A stretch of 64,000 bases of DNA from CAVXYG01 sp963706835 (lineage in GTDB: Bacteria > Actinomycetota > Actinomycetes > S36-B12 > GCA-2699445), in assembly GCA_963706835.1 (NCBI GenBank), contig CAVPOB010000036.1, positions 62,001 to 126,000 on the forward strand, read 5' to 3'. The notes under the pieces were generated by a model, which was not told the DNA's origin, did no database searches, and saw only the letters and a list, made by a program, of their open reading frames with translations. Made by a program: the position numbers and the translations under genes. Positions 53,629-62,329 of this stretch are shown here, one piece after another (within the stretch, counting starts at the first letter, position 1; every line of letters begins with the position of its first letter).

Positions 53629-53914
53629 GACTGTCCCCAATCGTGTAGGTCGGCACATGCAGTGCCGGCGCCAGCGTCATGGCACGCGCTCTGGTTGGAG
53701 CCTGGTTGCCTGCCTTGCACGGCGATTGCGATTGGCGTTGCTGGCCAGGCCGTCGGCTGCGGCATGCGGGTGTTCCTTCATTCTGCTGGGGATCGTGCCC
53801 TTTCGGGCTGGTAGAACGTGTGGTTCCTGGCCTGGCTGTCGAGCCCCGAGTCGCGCCCCGTCCGCTGTCTCCGTCCAAGAACGGCTCGGGGCCCAACCGC
53901 CGTGCCCGGCAACG

Positions 53915-54502
53915 CTACGGATAGGACCGGCGGGAGATGGTGGTGCCGTCGGCGGCCTCCAGTGCGGTGACGATCCGGACCGCTGCCCGGGTGGCTTCGA
54001 CAGCGGCGGCGAAGACCTGCAGACTCGTGTCATTCATCTCGCCCTCTTCGCTGCCACGCAGTCCGAGAGCGGCCGATTCGGGAATGTCCGGCCCGACGGT
54101 GATGCTGATGGAGCCGTCAGGGGCGAACCCGTGGTCCACTTCGACCGAGCCCTGCAGCGACTGTCGCAGGTGCAGGGCTTCTTCCACGCACGCCAGATCG
54201 TTGCCGGGGTCTTCCGCTCCGTCGGTGTTGTGGCCGTCCTCCACGATGGTGATCCGCCGCAGCGCGCTGCCCAACCGTCCGTCGCCCGATGAGAGCGGCG
54301 GGCGATCCAGAACCTCCACCATCTGGTCGAGCTGGAGCCTCGCCATCATGAGCACCGCCGTGGCGCCGAAGTCATTCGGAGGCCGCTCCTGCCAAGGGTC
54401 GACCTCGCCGGGGTCGCTCTCCCAGAGCGCCTCGCTCGCGGTCAGGAAGTCCAGCCCGCGCGCGATCGTCACCCGGTCGGGGACGCCGTGGAACCAAGTC
54501 AT
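53915..54502 (-). CDS. Uncharacterised protein, second gene of a coupled pair
   Basis: A soluble protein of 195 residues: MTWFHGVPDRVTIARGLDFL, TAVLMMARLQLDQMVEVLDR, SVEVDHGFAPDGSISITVGP. No family recognised. Its ATG overlaps the stop of the upstream gene (ATGA), so the two are coupled. The 5' neighbour shares this locus, suggesting a joint function. Confidence 0.72.
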   Translation of the reverse strand: MTWFHGVPDRVTIARGLDFLTASEALWESDPGEVDPWQERPPNDFGATAVLMMARLQLDQMVEVLDRPPLSSGDGRLGSALRRITIVEDGHNTDGAEDPGNDLACVEEALHLRQSLQGSVEVDHGFAPDGSISITVGPDIPESAALGLRGSEEGEMNDTSLQVFAAAVEATRAAVRIVTALEAADGTTISRRSYP

Positions 54503-55311
54503 CCGGCGGCCCTCCGTCCCGCTGCGGCAGTCGCCTCGGCAGGCTGCTCGGGCAGCCCGAGCTCGCTGACGAGCTGGTCCTGCAGTTCCCGGAGTGCCGA
54601 GGACCGAAGGGCGTTCCCGCGGCGCAGGGTCGCTGATGGTTGGATGCCGACCAGTTCGGCCAACTCCAGCAGCGTCCGGATGTAGCCATCCTCGTCGCAC
54701 AAGGGCAGTTGGCCGGCGGTTCGGATCCAGGATGCGTCCGGCACCTCGCCGTCGTCCGGTTCCTCGATGCGCGCGCGGAGGTCCTGGGCCCGGAAGGCGT
54801 CGTCGGACTGCTCCTCCGCCTCGAGAATTGCAGCCCTCAGGCTGGACTCCAGCATCGGGAACGCGACCTCGAAGTCGATGGGCCGGGCGCCGTTGAGCAG
54901 AGTGCCGCTGGCTTTCCAGTTGTCGATACTGACATCGACGGCGAAGACGTTGCCGTCCTCGGTGGCGCCCTCGACCCACCGGGCGAAGTCGTCGGCGCCG
55001 TCGAGGTCCAACTGGCGGAGCAGGTCGTCCCGATCAGCGAAGTGGAGGTCGCCCCCGAGCATGTCCGACAGCCTGGCGGCCGCCAATTTCCGGAGGTCTC
55101 CCAGCAGCGGCCAGAGGCTGGTGTGCTCGGGATCCGCAGCGATAGCCAGCAGATCGGTGTCCAGGCGTCGCAGCCAGCCGGCAGACTCCTCCAACGGCAG
55201 CGCGTCGAGCTTGATCCCGAAGAGCCGTCTGGCGGCACGGAAGGCGGCAGACGGTGATCCCTGGTGCCTGGCAAGCACATGCGCCAGATCGTCGGTGGTG
55301 ATGCAGTGCAA
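54499..55311 (-). CDS. Uncharacterised protein, first gene of a coupled pair
   Basis: A soluble, acidic protein of about 270 residues: LHCITTDDLAHVLARHQGSP, LDTDLLAIAADPEHTSLWPL, DGADDFARWVEGATEDGNVF. No family recognised. I favour a TTG start at 55311 because it is preceded by GGGGGAACC, the same leader as the lipoprotein gene at 52790; a GTG at 55332 is the alternative. Confidence 0.7.
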   Translation of the reverse strand: MHCITTDDLAHVLARHQGSPSAAFRAARRLFGIKLDALPLEESAGWLRRLDTDLLAIAADPEHTSLWPLLGDLRKLAAARLSDMLGGDLHFADRDDLLRQLDLDGADDFARWVEGATEDGNVFAVDVSIDNWKASGTLLNGARPIDFEVAFPMLESSLRAAILEAEEQSDDAFRAQDLRARIEEPDDGEVPDASWIRTAGQLPLCDEDGYIRTLLELAELVGIQPSATLRRGNALRSSALRELQDQLVSELGLPEQPAEATAAAGRRAAG

Positions 55312-55419
55312 GGTTCCCCCTTTAGCCTCCACATTACGGGCAGGGTCCGACGCGCAGAGCGAAGTGCATGGACCCCTGGGGCGGTGCCCGGCGTCCTGGC
55401 CTGGGTGGCAGCCGCACCC

Positions 55420-55896
55420 TCAGAACTGCTCGGGCAGCATGTCGAGGAACTCCTCGACGGGGTCGTACTCGGTGCCCAGCGAGTCCTCGATACAGGTGAC
55501 GTGGATGTTGGGCCTGATGCCGAACCCGTAGCCGGCGAAGCTCACGAGGTAGTCGTTGCCTTCCCCGGGCGGCAGCGGGTGGGCAGCGAAGTCGAAGTAC
55601 TGCATGGGCTCGCCCGTCAGGTCCCGCGAGTCCTGGCAGCACTCGTCGGGGGAGGGGTCGCGGCAGATGTCGCACTCGCCGCAGTCCTCAAACCAGCTCT
55701 CCACCGTGCGTGGTTGCTGCCAGATGCAGATGCCGTGGTCAGGGATGATGATGGACGCGATGAGCACACCGGTGAAGGGCCGATCCGTGCGGTTGCGCAC
55801 GCCAAGGACGTACGTGGTCAGGCCCGTCTCCTGGGAGTAGCCGTCTGTTCCCGCGTACTGGATCTCGACGTCGTCGAGCGAGCATCCCGTCCCCAT
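55420..55896 (-). CDS. Uncharacterised cysteine-rich protein
   Basis: A protein of 158 residues: MGTGCSLDDVEIQYAGTDGY, TTYVLGVRNRTDRPFTGVLI, then DCGECDICRDPSPDECCQDS with five close cysteines, and GYGFGIRPNIHVTCIEDSLG. GAGGGGGACG precedes the ATG at 55896. The pattern suggests a disulfide or zinc site. No signal peptide. Confidence 0.75.
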   Translation of the reverse strand: MGTGCSLDDVEIQYAGTDGYSQETGLTTYVLGVRNRTDRPFTGVLIASIIIPDHGICIWQQPRTVESWFEDCGECDICRDPSPDECCQDSRDLTGEPMQYFDFAAHPLPPGEGNDYLVSFAGYGFGIRPNIHVTCIEDSLGTEYDPVEEFLDMLPEQF

Positions 55897-56124
55897 GTCG
55901 CGTCCCCCTCTGCGATTTCGCGGAGCGCTGCCCTGAGTCTCGCCACCGGATGTCCGTCGTGGACCCCACCGCTGGCGTTGCGCCTTCCCCGGACTGCTGC
56001 CAATCTGTCCCAGACCTCCGACACGATGGCCCAGCCTCGACTCGAGGGGCAGCGACTGCTTCCCTCCCGGTGGACGCAAGGCACGCCGGACGGGGTGCCT
56101 CGAGGGCTCCTGGGGTGCCGCGCG

Positions 56125-57850
56125 TCAGCGCGATTCCAGCCCAGCTTCCTTGCGGATCCACTGCAACGTCGCGACCACGCGGTGACAGTCAGCCCGGGTA
56201 GCTTCGGTCCGCAACCAGTCGACTGCGCCCATCTTCAGCACCCCGGGTGGCTGACCCTCGAAGGCGGATTCGAGTCTCGCACGCAGTCCCTCCGGCCAGA
56301 GGCCCTCACCGTCCCGTGCCTGGGGCTTCAGCGGAGCGCCGCCGAGGCTCCGGACGAGCCGGTTCTCCCGAGCCTTGAAGCCCTTGAGCGTCTTGGCCGC
56401 CCGCTGTCCCATGTCGTCGCTGTCCAGCAGCGCCATGACGGGCTTGCTTGTCGCCTCAGCAACGATCACGGTGACTGCGGGAACCTGCTGGGCGCCCTCG
56501 GCGGGGATGCAGTGGATGCCGTCCAGAAGGTCGGCCCGACCCGCGATGTCCGCGCCGAGTTCGAGGTATTCCTTGTCCGTGCGGCCTTCGACAACGAGCA
56601 CCATGTCGCAATCCTCGGGGATGGACTGGGCCCGCCTGATCAGCCCGGCAGTGCCGCTGTCCCGGAAGAGGGAATCGGTGTGACGGTGGTCGCGCTCCTG
56701 GTGGACCACAGAGGCGCCCTCACCGTCCTTCGCGACACTCATGATGCGGGCCTGGTCGTCGGCGGGGTCCGGTACCAGGAACGGCGAGTGCGTGGTGATG
56801 ATCACGGTGGTGGCCGGTTCCGCAGCCAGACCCATAAGGGCCCGGCGCAGGTCTTCCTGTGCCGCAGGGTGGAGGAACGACTCCGGCTCCTCCACGGTGA
56901 AGACCAGGGAGCGCTTGCTCTGCTCGGACAGGTAGCGGAGGATCGCGACGAGCACGCCCGCCCGGACCCCGGTGCCCTTCCCACTGAGGTCCGACTGCAC
57001 AGCGTCGCTCAACTGCACGCCCATGGATGACAGCGTGTCCTGCAGGGAGGGAATGGCAGGAAGGAGATCTGCCGCAGACATCTCAGGGAATATCCCCCCA
57101 GTCGTTGAGGCGATCCGGGCGCTTAGCGGCCCCAGCAACTGCCGCTGGAGGTGGTGGCGGTACTGCTCCCGCGCGCCCTTCGCAGTGGCCAATTCGTCCT
57201 TGAGATGGTCCTCGATAACGCCCTCGAGCACCTCCCGGAACGGTCCTGCCAGCACCGATTCCAGGGCCTCCCCACTGCGCACGGAGACGAAGCGGATCTG
57301 GTTGCGGAACTCGGCGACGAAACGGTCATGCTCTTTGCTGCCAGGAGCCGGAAAGGAACCCGGTCCCTTGCTGAGTGGCGTGGCTCGTGGCGATTCCCCC
57401 CACCGTCAGGTACTCGATCCTGGTGACGTCGTGGTCCTTGAACCTCCATTCCACGTTGTGGAACACCTTGCCTTCAGACGCATATGCGCCCTTCGGCTTC
57501 AAGTTTGGGTTGGCGGCGCGCTCGTAGGCCAACGCCCGTTCCAGGAGTCGTCGGTCGGGACTCGGGTTTCCTGTTCTGGGCCGGGCATCGGTTTCGAACG
57601 CCGTCCGAACCTTGATGGACCGAGGACGCCGCTGGCCGAACCGGGGCCGGTCCTGGTCGGCATCCACTCGTCGGTCACCGGGCGCGTCCCGTGGATCAGG
57701 GACCTGGAGTGCCAGTGCCATTGCCCGCAGGAGGTTCGACTTGCCGGTGTTGTTGGGGCCCACGATGCAGTTGAGGCCCTGGTCGAAGCGCACGGTCTGC
57801 GTGCCTGCAAAGGAACGGAAGTTGCTGATCCGTACTTCCGTGAGTTCCAC
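56125..57850 (-). pseudogene. OLD-family ATPase/TOPRIM nuclease with one frameshift
   Basis: A protein of about 575 residues. The N-terminus ELTEVRISNFRSFAG with Walker A GPNNTGKS (31-38) is an OLD/RecF-like ATPase. A one-base shift near 57360 leads into SFPAPGSKEHDRFVAEFRNQ and FVSVRSGEALESVLAGPFRE. Walker B is in VFTVEEPESFLHPAAQEDLR with the switch His TTHSPFLV, and the C-terminal TOPRIM domain has VLVVEGRTDKEYLELG and ALLDSDDMGQRAAKTL. OLD nucleases take part in DNA repair or, paired with a UvrD helicase, in Gabija phage defence; no helicase is next to it here. It follows the zinc-knuckle gene by 109 bases. Confidence 0.82.
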
Positions 57851-57959
57851 CCTGCCCCCAAAGCGCTCCGGGCCCAGTATGCCCACGTCGAGCCGTGTGT
57901 TTCCCCGAAGACCACGGAATCCCCATGGCCACCTTCGCCGACGGTGGCGCCGGGAATGT

Positions 57960-58115
57960 TCAAGCGACGGGCGTTCCGAGCCGGAACGGGATGCAGGGGC
58001 GGCTGTGCCCGCGGTACCCGCACTTGCTGCACCGGCCCTTGTTCGCAGGGACGCTGCAGGTGCGCGAGTCGTGCCCGGGGCGTCCGCAGTTGCCGCACCA
58101 TTTGCTGCCCGCCAT
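57960..58115 (-). CDS. Two-zinc-knuckle (CCHC) microprotein
   Basis: A protein of only 51 residues. It has CGNCGRPGHDSRTC (Cys7, Cys10, His15, Cys20: the exact C-x2-C-x4-H-x4-C zinc knuckle) and CSKCGYRGHSRPC (Cys29, Cys32, His37, Cys41: C-x2-C-x4-H-x3-C). Such knuckles bind single-stranded RNA or DNA in retroviral Gag and eukaryotic proteins and are uncommon in bacteria. GGAGG with good spacing precedes the ATG at 58115. The rest (IPFRLGTPVA) is too short for another domain. It is upstream of the OLD nuclease in the same direction and may be in one transcript. Confidence 0.75.
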   Translation of the reverse strand: MAGSKWCGNCGRPGHDSRTCSVPANKGRCSKCGYRGHSRPCIPFRLGTPVA

Positions 58116-58308
58116 CGGTCCTCCGATGGTCACCCGGAATCCGGTCGCGGCACCAGTGTGCCGGGACCGGCTCCGCGTTGCCCGACGCTTCCCGGTGGCA
58201 GCTGCGGAGGCCGGCCGGCCGTCGGGCCCCGTCGCGCCCTCGAGCGTTGATTGATGTGCTGACTGCCAGGACAGATTCCTACGCGAGGAATGCAGGCAAC
58301 TTCGGCAT

Positions 58309-58779
58309 GTGCTCGTGTGCGTTTCTCGGGGGAATCGGAAGGTCAAGAAGACGGCGTCCCCTATCGGGGTGGCGGTGATCGCTGCGCTGGCACTGGCGGG
58401 CTGCGGGGGCCCGGAGTCGGCACTGGATCAGGTCGCGAGCGGCGGTTGGGTTTCGCTCTCCCGGGGCGAGCAGGTCGACGTGTGCCTGCACTGGATCCGG
58501 GACAACCTGGACAACCGCAACGACATCCCGGACAGCGCCGGGGCGAAGCAGGGCCTCTCGTGCGTCGAGGGCAATGAGATGGCCATCGACGTGAACTACG
58601 GCTGCGCCGAGATCTCCGACGACGTCCGGGTCTACTGGCAGCCCGACCGGTCGGCGGGGGGCTCCGCCACGTTCGGGGCCTCGCTGCTCGGCGGCGCCCC
58701 GAACGCATTGGCGGGTCGCAGGAATCGCCCAGGGGCCCACTCCCCACCCGCGTCGGGGCCCCTGATCGCGGGATGGTGA
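58309..58779 (+). CDS. Small lipoprotein
   Basis: A protein of 156 residues. Basic N-terminus NRKVKK, hydrophobic ASPIGVAVIAALALAGC with lipobox Cys32, then a soluble domain with EQVDVCLHWIRDNLDNRNDI and CVEGNEMAIDVNYGCAEISD. Start at 58309 or an internal GTG at 58315. No family recognised. Confidence 0.75.
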   Translation: MLVCVSRGNRKVKKTASPIGVAVIAALALAGCGGPESALDQVASGGWVSLSRGEQVDVCLHWIRDNLDNRNDIPDSAGAKQGLSCVEGNEMAIDVNYGCAEISDDVRVYWQPDRSAGGSATFGASLLGGAPNALAGRRNRPGAHSPPASGPLIAGW

Positions 58780-59074
58780 CGGTCGTCGGCCGCACCCGCG
58801 TCCTTGATCGACGTGATCGCCCACCCTTCAGGTCCTGGCGGGTGGGTAGCAGGAGCGCCACCCGGCCGCGGCCATCGCCCGTCCGGGTGGCACGGGCTGC
58901 TGTCTGCCGATGCCCGCCCAGGCCGCGCCGACCGACGGATTCGTTCATGCGGTCGGTGGCGGGCAGATGCGTCGCGCCACCCCGTGTCCGCGGTGCGGAG
59001 CCGACTGCCGGCCAGCGGCACGACGCGACCGCTCGCGCCGGGACAGTGGCCGGGCGAGCCGTCGGCAACAGCCG
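58780..59074. other. Intergenic region
   Basis: About 295 bases between the lipoprotein gene and the end of the transglutaminase operon. No gene seen. Confidence 0.5.
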
Positions 59075-60274
59075 TCAGTCTCCGACGACGTCGGCAAGTG
59101 ACTCGGCCCGCGCCACCCCGATCATGTTCACGTCGCCCTGGGAGACCCCCGGCGGGAGCTGTCCGATGGCCCAGCCCTCGCTGGTGGTCTCGCAGTACAG
59201 GTACCGGCGGCCCTTGAAGTCGACGTAGTGGCCGGACTCGCCGGAGACCCCGGCGACGCCCAGCGCCGCGTGCCCCGGGGTGAACATCATGGCCACGTCG
59301 AACCCCATCCGCCGCAGGATCGCCGCGGCAAGGATGGTGGAGTCCTCGCAGTCGCCGGTGTTGTCCGCGATGGTCTCGACCGGGTAGCGCCAGTACTCCT
59401 CGATCCCTGTGCTGTCCAGGTCGTAGGTGTAGGGGATCTTCTGCACCAGGGACAGGACCGCGTACACCTGCTGCCGCCGGGTCAGGTTGTGCTGGGCCGA
59501 CCAGTCCAGCACCGCGCGGGTGAGCCGGTCGATCTCCTCGGTGGTGCCCCGCACGATCCACTCGTTCACCGCGGCCTTGTGGTAGGGGACGCCCCGGACG
59601 TTGTACGGGGCCGCGGGGTTCGTGGCCCGCAGGGCCGCCAGCCGGTCGGCGTTGACGAACACGGAGGCCGAGCCGGCGAACGGCAGGTCGAGCTGGGACA
59701 GGTCCCAGGACACGGTGTGCTCGCTCAACTCGGTGGACAGGGACTCCTCGGGCCGGGCGCCGGGGTCCACCGTCCGCCGCCGGCGCCTGCGCAGCACCTC
59801 CGGGACCTGGTCGAGCTCCACGTCCCGCTCGGGCGCCAGGGCCAGCGCGGCGTAGGACAGCAGCAGCAGGCCGGTGACCAGCCAGATCAGCTGCTCCCCC
59901 GTCCGGAAGGACAGGTAGATCGCGATGCCGGCGGCCAGCAGGTCCACCCAGCGGAACACGTGCCCGGTGGACATCAGGGCGACCCGCAGCGGCCAGCCGC
60001 GGCGCGCGTCCCGGAGCACGAAGCCGATGAGGAAGGTCAGCACCAGCCAGATGACGAAGGCTCCCAGCAGGAGGTGCTGCAGGGAGATCTGCAGGGAGTC
60101 CACCCACGGGACGGCGAGCCAGCCCACGGTGAGCAGCGTGAGGATGATCGTGGCGATCAGGGGGGCGACCATGAGGCGCGGCGCCCAGTCGGGCAGGGCG
60201 TCCCACATCCGGGCGAGCAGGGGGAGCCGTACCTCGTGGACATCGACGGCGCCGCCGCCGGACGCGCTAGGCAT
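59075..60274 (-). CDS. Membrane-anchored transglutaminase-like protein
   Basis: A protein of 399 residues. The N-terminal 160 residues hold four membrane helices (RLMVAPLIATIILTLLTVGW, LLLGAFVIWLVLTFLIGFVL, DLLAAGIAIYLSFRT, WLVTGLLLLSYAALALAP). After a charged linker comes a transglutaminase-like domain with DNTGDCEDSTILAAAILRRM (catalytic Cys in GDCED) and MMFTPGHAALGVAG (His). It would act as protease or cross-linker, probably on the cytoplasmic or outer face. Its start overlaps the upstream gene by 8 bases, so it is third in the operon. Confidence 0.85.
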   Translation of the reverse strand: MPSASGGGAVDVHEVRLPLLARMWDALPDWAPRLMVAPLIATIILTLLTVGWLAVPWVDSLQISLQHLLLGAFVIWLVLTFLIGFVLRDARRGWPLRVALMSTGHVFRWVDLLAAGIAIYLSFRTGEQLIWLVTGLLLLSYAALALAPERDVELDQVPEVLRRRRRRTVDPGARPEESLSTELSEHTVSWDLSQLDLPFAGSASVFVNADRLAALRATNPAAPYNVRGVPYHKAAVNEWIVRGTTEEIDRLTRAVLDWSAQHNLTRRQQVYAVLSLVQKIPYTYDLDSTGIEEYWRYPVETIADNTGDCEDSTILAAAILRRMGFDVAMMFTPGHAALGVAGVSGESGHYVDFKGRRYLYCETTSEGWAIGQLPPGVSQGDVNMIGVARAESLADVVGD

Positions 60275-62308
60275 CCGCGTCACCTCCCGGTTCCGAGTCG
60301 TCGAGGAGCCGGTGCGGGTCCTGGATGGCCAGCAGGTCGATGACGGCCACATAGTCGGGGTCCGCCATCCGGCGCAGATCCGTGTCGCTGTCCGGCGGCA
60401 GCCAGGGCGCGCCCCGCAGCACGTCCGGGCATAAGACCCAGCGCCACCGGTCCTGGCGGCCGGCCGGCCTGCGGTAGCCGGGCAGCAGGGGGGCGTTGTC
60501 GGTGGCCAGCAGCCGAGCGACCTCCCTGCGGGCGTCCGTTCCAGGCTTGAGCGACCCGGTGAAGCTGGGCAGGGCGGCGGCGATCGGACCCTGGCCGGCC
60601 CGCAGGCACTCCGCACCAGCCGGGGCGTCCGCCACTCGAAGTCCCACTTCGTGAAGATGCCGCGCAGCCGGTCGCGGGTGTCGGCGATGGCGCGCTGGGC
60701 GTCCTCGCTGCTGTGCCGCTCGAGGATCAGCCCCTGCTCCGGCAGCACGATGCTGAACCGGTGTGTGGTCAGCGCCGCGGGTCCCTCCCCGGCGGCCACC
60801 GGGTCGGCGACCCGCTCGAGCTCCGCCAGCGCGGCCACGGTCTGGGAGTGCAGGCAGCGGATCCGGTCGGCCTCGTGCCCGGCATCGTCGCGGGCCGGGC
60901 GGTCGGCCAGGGGCGCGCCGGTGTCGCCGAACCAGGTGATGAGATCGTCGACCAGGTCGTGCAGCAGCAGGTAGACGCCGCGGTCGACGAGGCCCGTCGC
61001 CCGGATGCTGGACAGCTTCGTGAGGTCGTCCAGCCGGCGCTGGGCCCGCTCCACCTTGTACTGGCGGATGCCGAGGACAACGCCTAGCGCCAGCAGCGCG
61101 AGGAAGGCCCCGACCGGCCAGGTGACGACGCCCACCGCGGCCGCCAGCGGCGCCAGGCTCGCCAGTGCGGAGCCCTTCACGACGGTCGCGCCGATGTCGG
61201 GGACGTCCCGGCCGGTCCGCTCCGCGTCCAGCACCGCAGCGTCGAGGGTGGGGTTGGGCGCCTTGCTGGCCAGGTCCGCCAGCCGCTTGCGCTCCCGCTC
61301 CAACTGCTCCCGGATGCCGACGGCCTGCTCCCAGGTGGGGCGGGTCATCCCGGAGCGCTGCAGCCGGTCGAGGAGGGAGTCGCTGATGCTGTGCCGGAAC
61401 TTCTGCGTGATCCCCGGGATGGCGGCCCCGCAGCGGCCCATGATGTCGGGGATGGCCAGCAGCGCAGTCTCCTCCGCCTGGGCCAGGACCGCCCCGGGGC
61501 GCTCCCTGAAGTCGAGGTCCTTCATCCCCGCAGCGATCGTGACCAGCTGGTTCGGCTGGGCGCCGAGCAGGACGTCCTTCTGCCCGGGGATGTCGAGGTC
61601 GGTGATGACGCGGTGCCCGTGTGCGCGGTAGTTCTGCTTGGGGTCGGGCTCGGCGAGGACCTGCTCGCGGAGGTGCTCGGCGGCCAGCCGTGCCGCCGTC
61701 GCCCGGGCGACGGACTCGCGGCGGTAGATGACGGACCTGGTGGCCGCCGCGGTCACCCGGGGGAGGTCGTCGTGGTCGGTCAGCCCGCCGTTGAGCAGGC
61801 AGTAGACCAGGTCTGCGGTGAAGACGCTGGCGTCCTCGGCGGTTCCCGCGACGGTTCGCGTCGTCGATCTGGGGACGGTGAGGATGCCCCGCAGCGCGAG
61901 GTCCTGGCGGCGGTCCAACAGGGAGGTGAGCAGCTCCACCTCGGGCCGGTCCAGCTCCCGGCCGATCTGCAGCACGCACCACTGGGCCAGCTGTGCCGCG
62001 GGGAACCGCTGGTTCAACTGCCCCCGCACGTCCTCGACGGCCCCCGCCAGGGCGAGGACGTCGGGCGGCGGCTGGCCGGCCGGGGACTCCGGGACGAGGT
62101 GGACGACGTGGAGCGCCTCGTGGGCGGGCACATCGATGGCGACCTTCTCGAACTCCTCGAGGTTCAGTGCGTTCACCGACACCATGGCGGCGCGCTGGCC
62201 GTCACCGATCTCATCGCCCGCCAGGCCGGCCAGGGCGCGCAGGCGCCGGACCTCGACACCCTCCTGCCCGTGGACAACGAGGAGGGACGGTTTCACTGTT
62301 GCCTCCAT
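60267..62308 (-). pseudogene. Large uncharacterised protein with membrane hairpin, one frameshift
   Basis: A protein of about 680 residues, unknown family. The N-terminal part includes PSLLVVHGQEGVEVRRLRAL, SVNALNLEEFEKVAIDVPAH and EALHVVHLVPESPAGQPP, alpha/beta in character. A hydrophobic hairpin LASLAPLAAAVGVVTWPVGA with FLALLALGVVLGI follows about residue 395. A one-base shift near 60612 leads from FEWRTPRLVR into ECLRAGQGPIAAALPSFTGS, ending LLDDSEPGGDADA at 60267. Without the repair the frame would run through into the next gene. The same operon codes for a transglutaminase, which may process this protein. The cause of the shift is unknown. Confidence 0.7.
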
Positions 62309-62329
62309 GGGGTCGGGAACGGCGCCCCG

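Noticed and set aside
57960..58346. Longer start for the zinc-knuckle gene (128 residues)
   Set aside because: The extra N-terminus overlaps the divergent lipoprotein region, is low-complexity, and the ATG at 58115 has a good ribosome binding site.
59075..62308. A single frame of 1077 residues
   Set aside because: The middle part after about 60612 is out of frame with the first protein. It is two genes joined by a frameshift; the second begins at 60274 with its own start.
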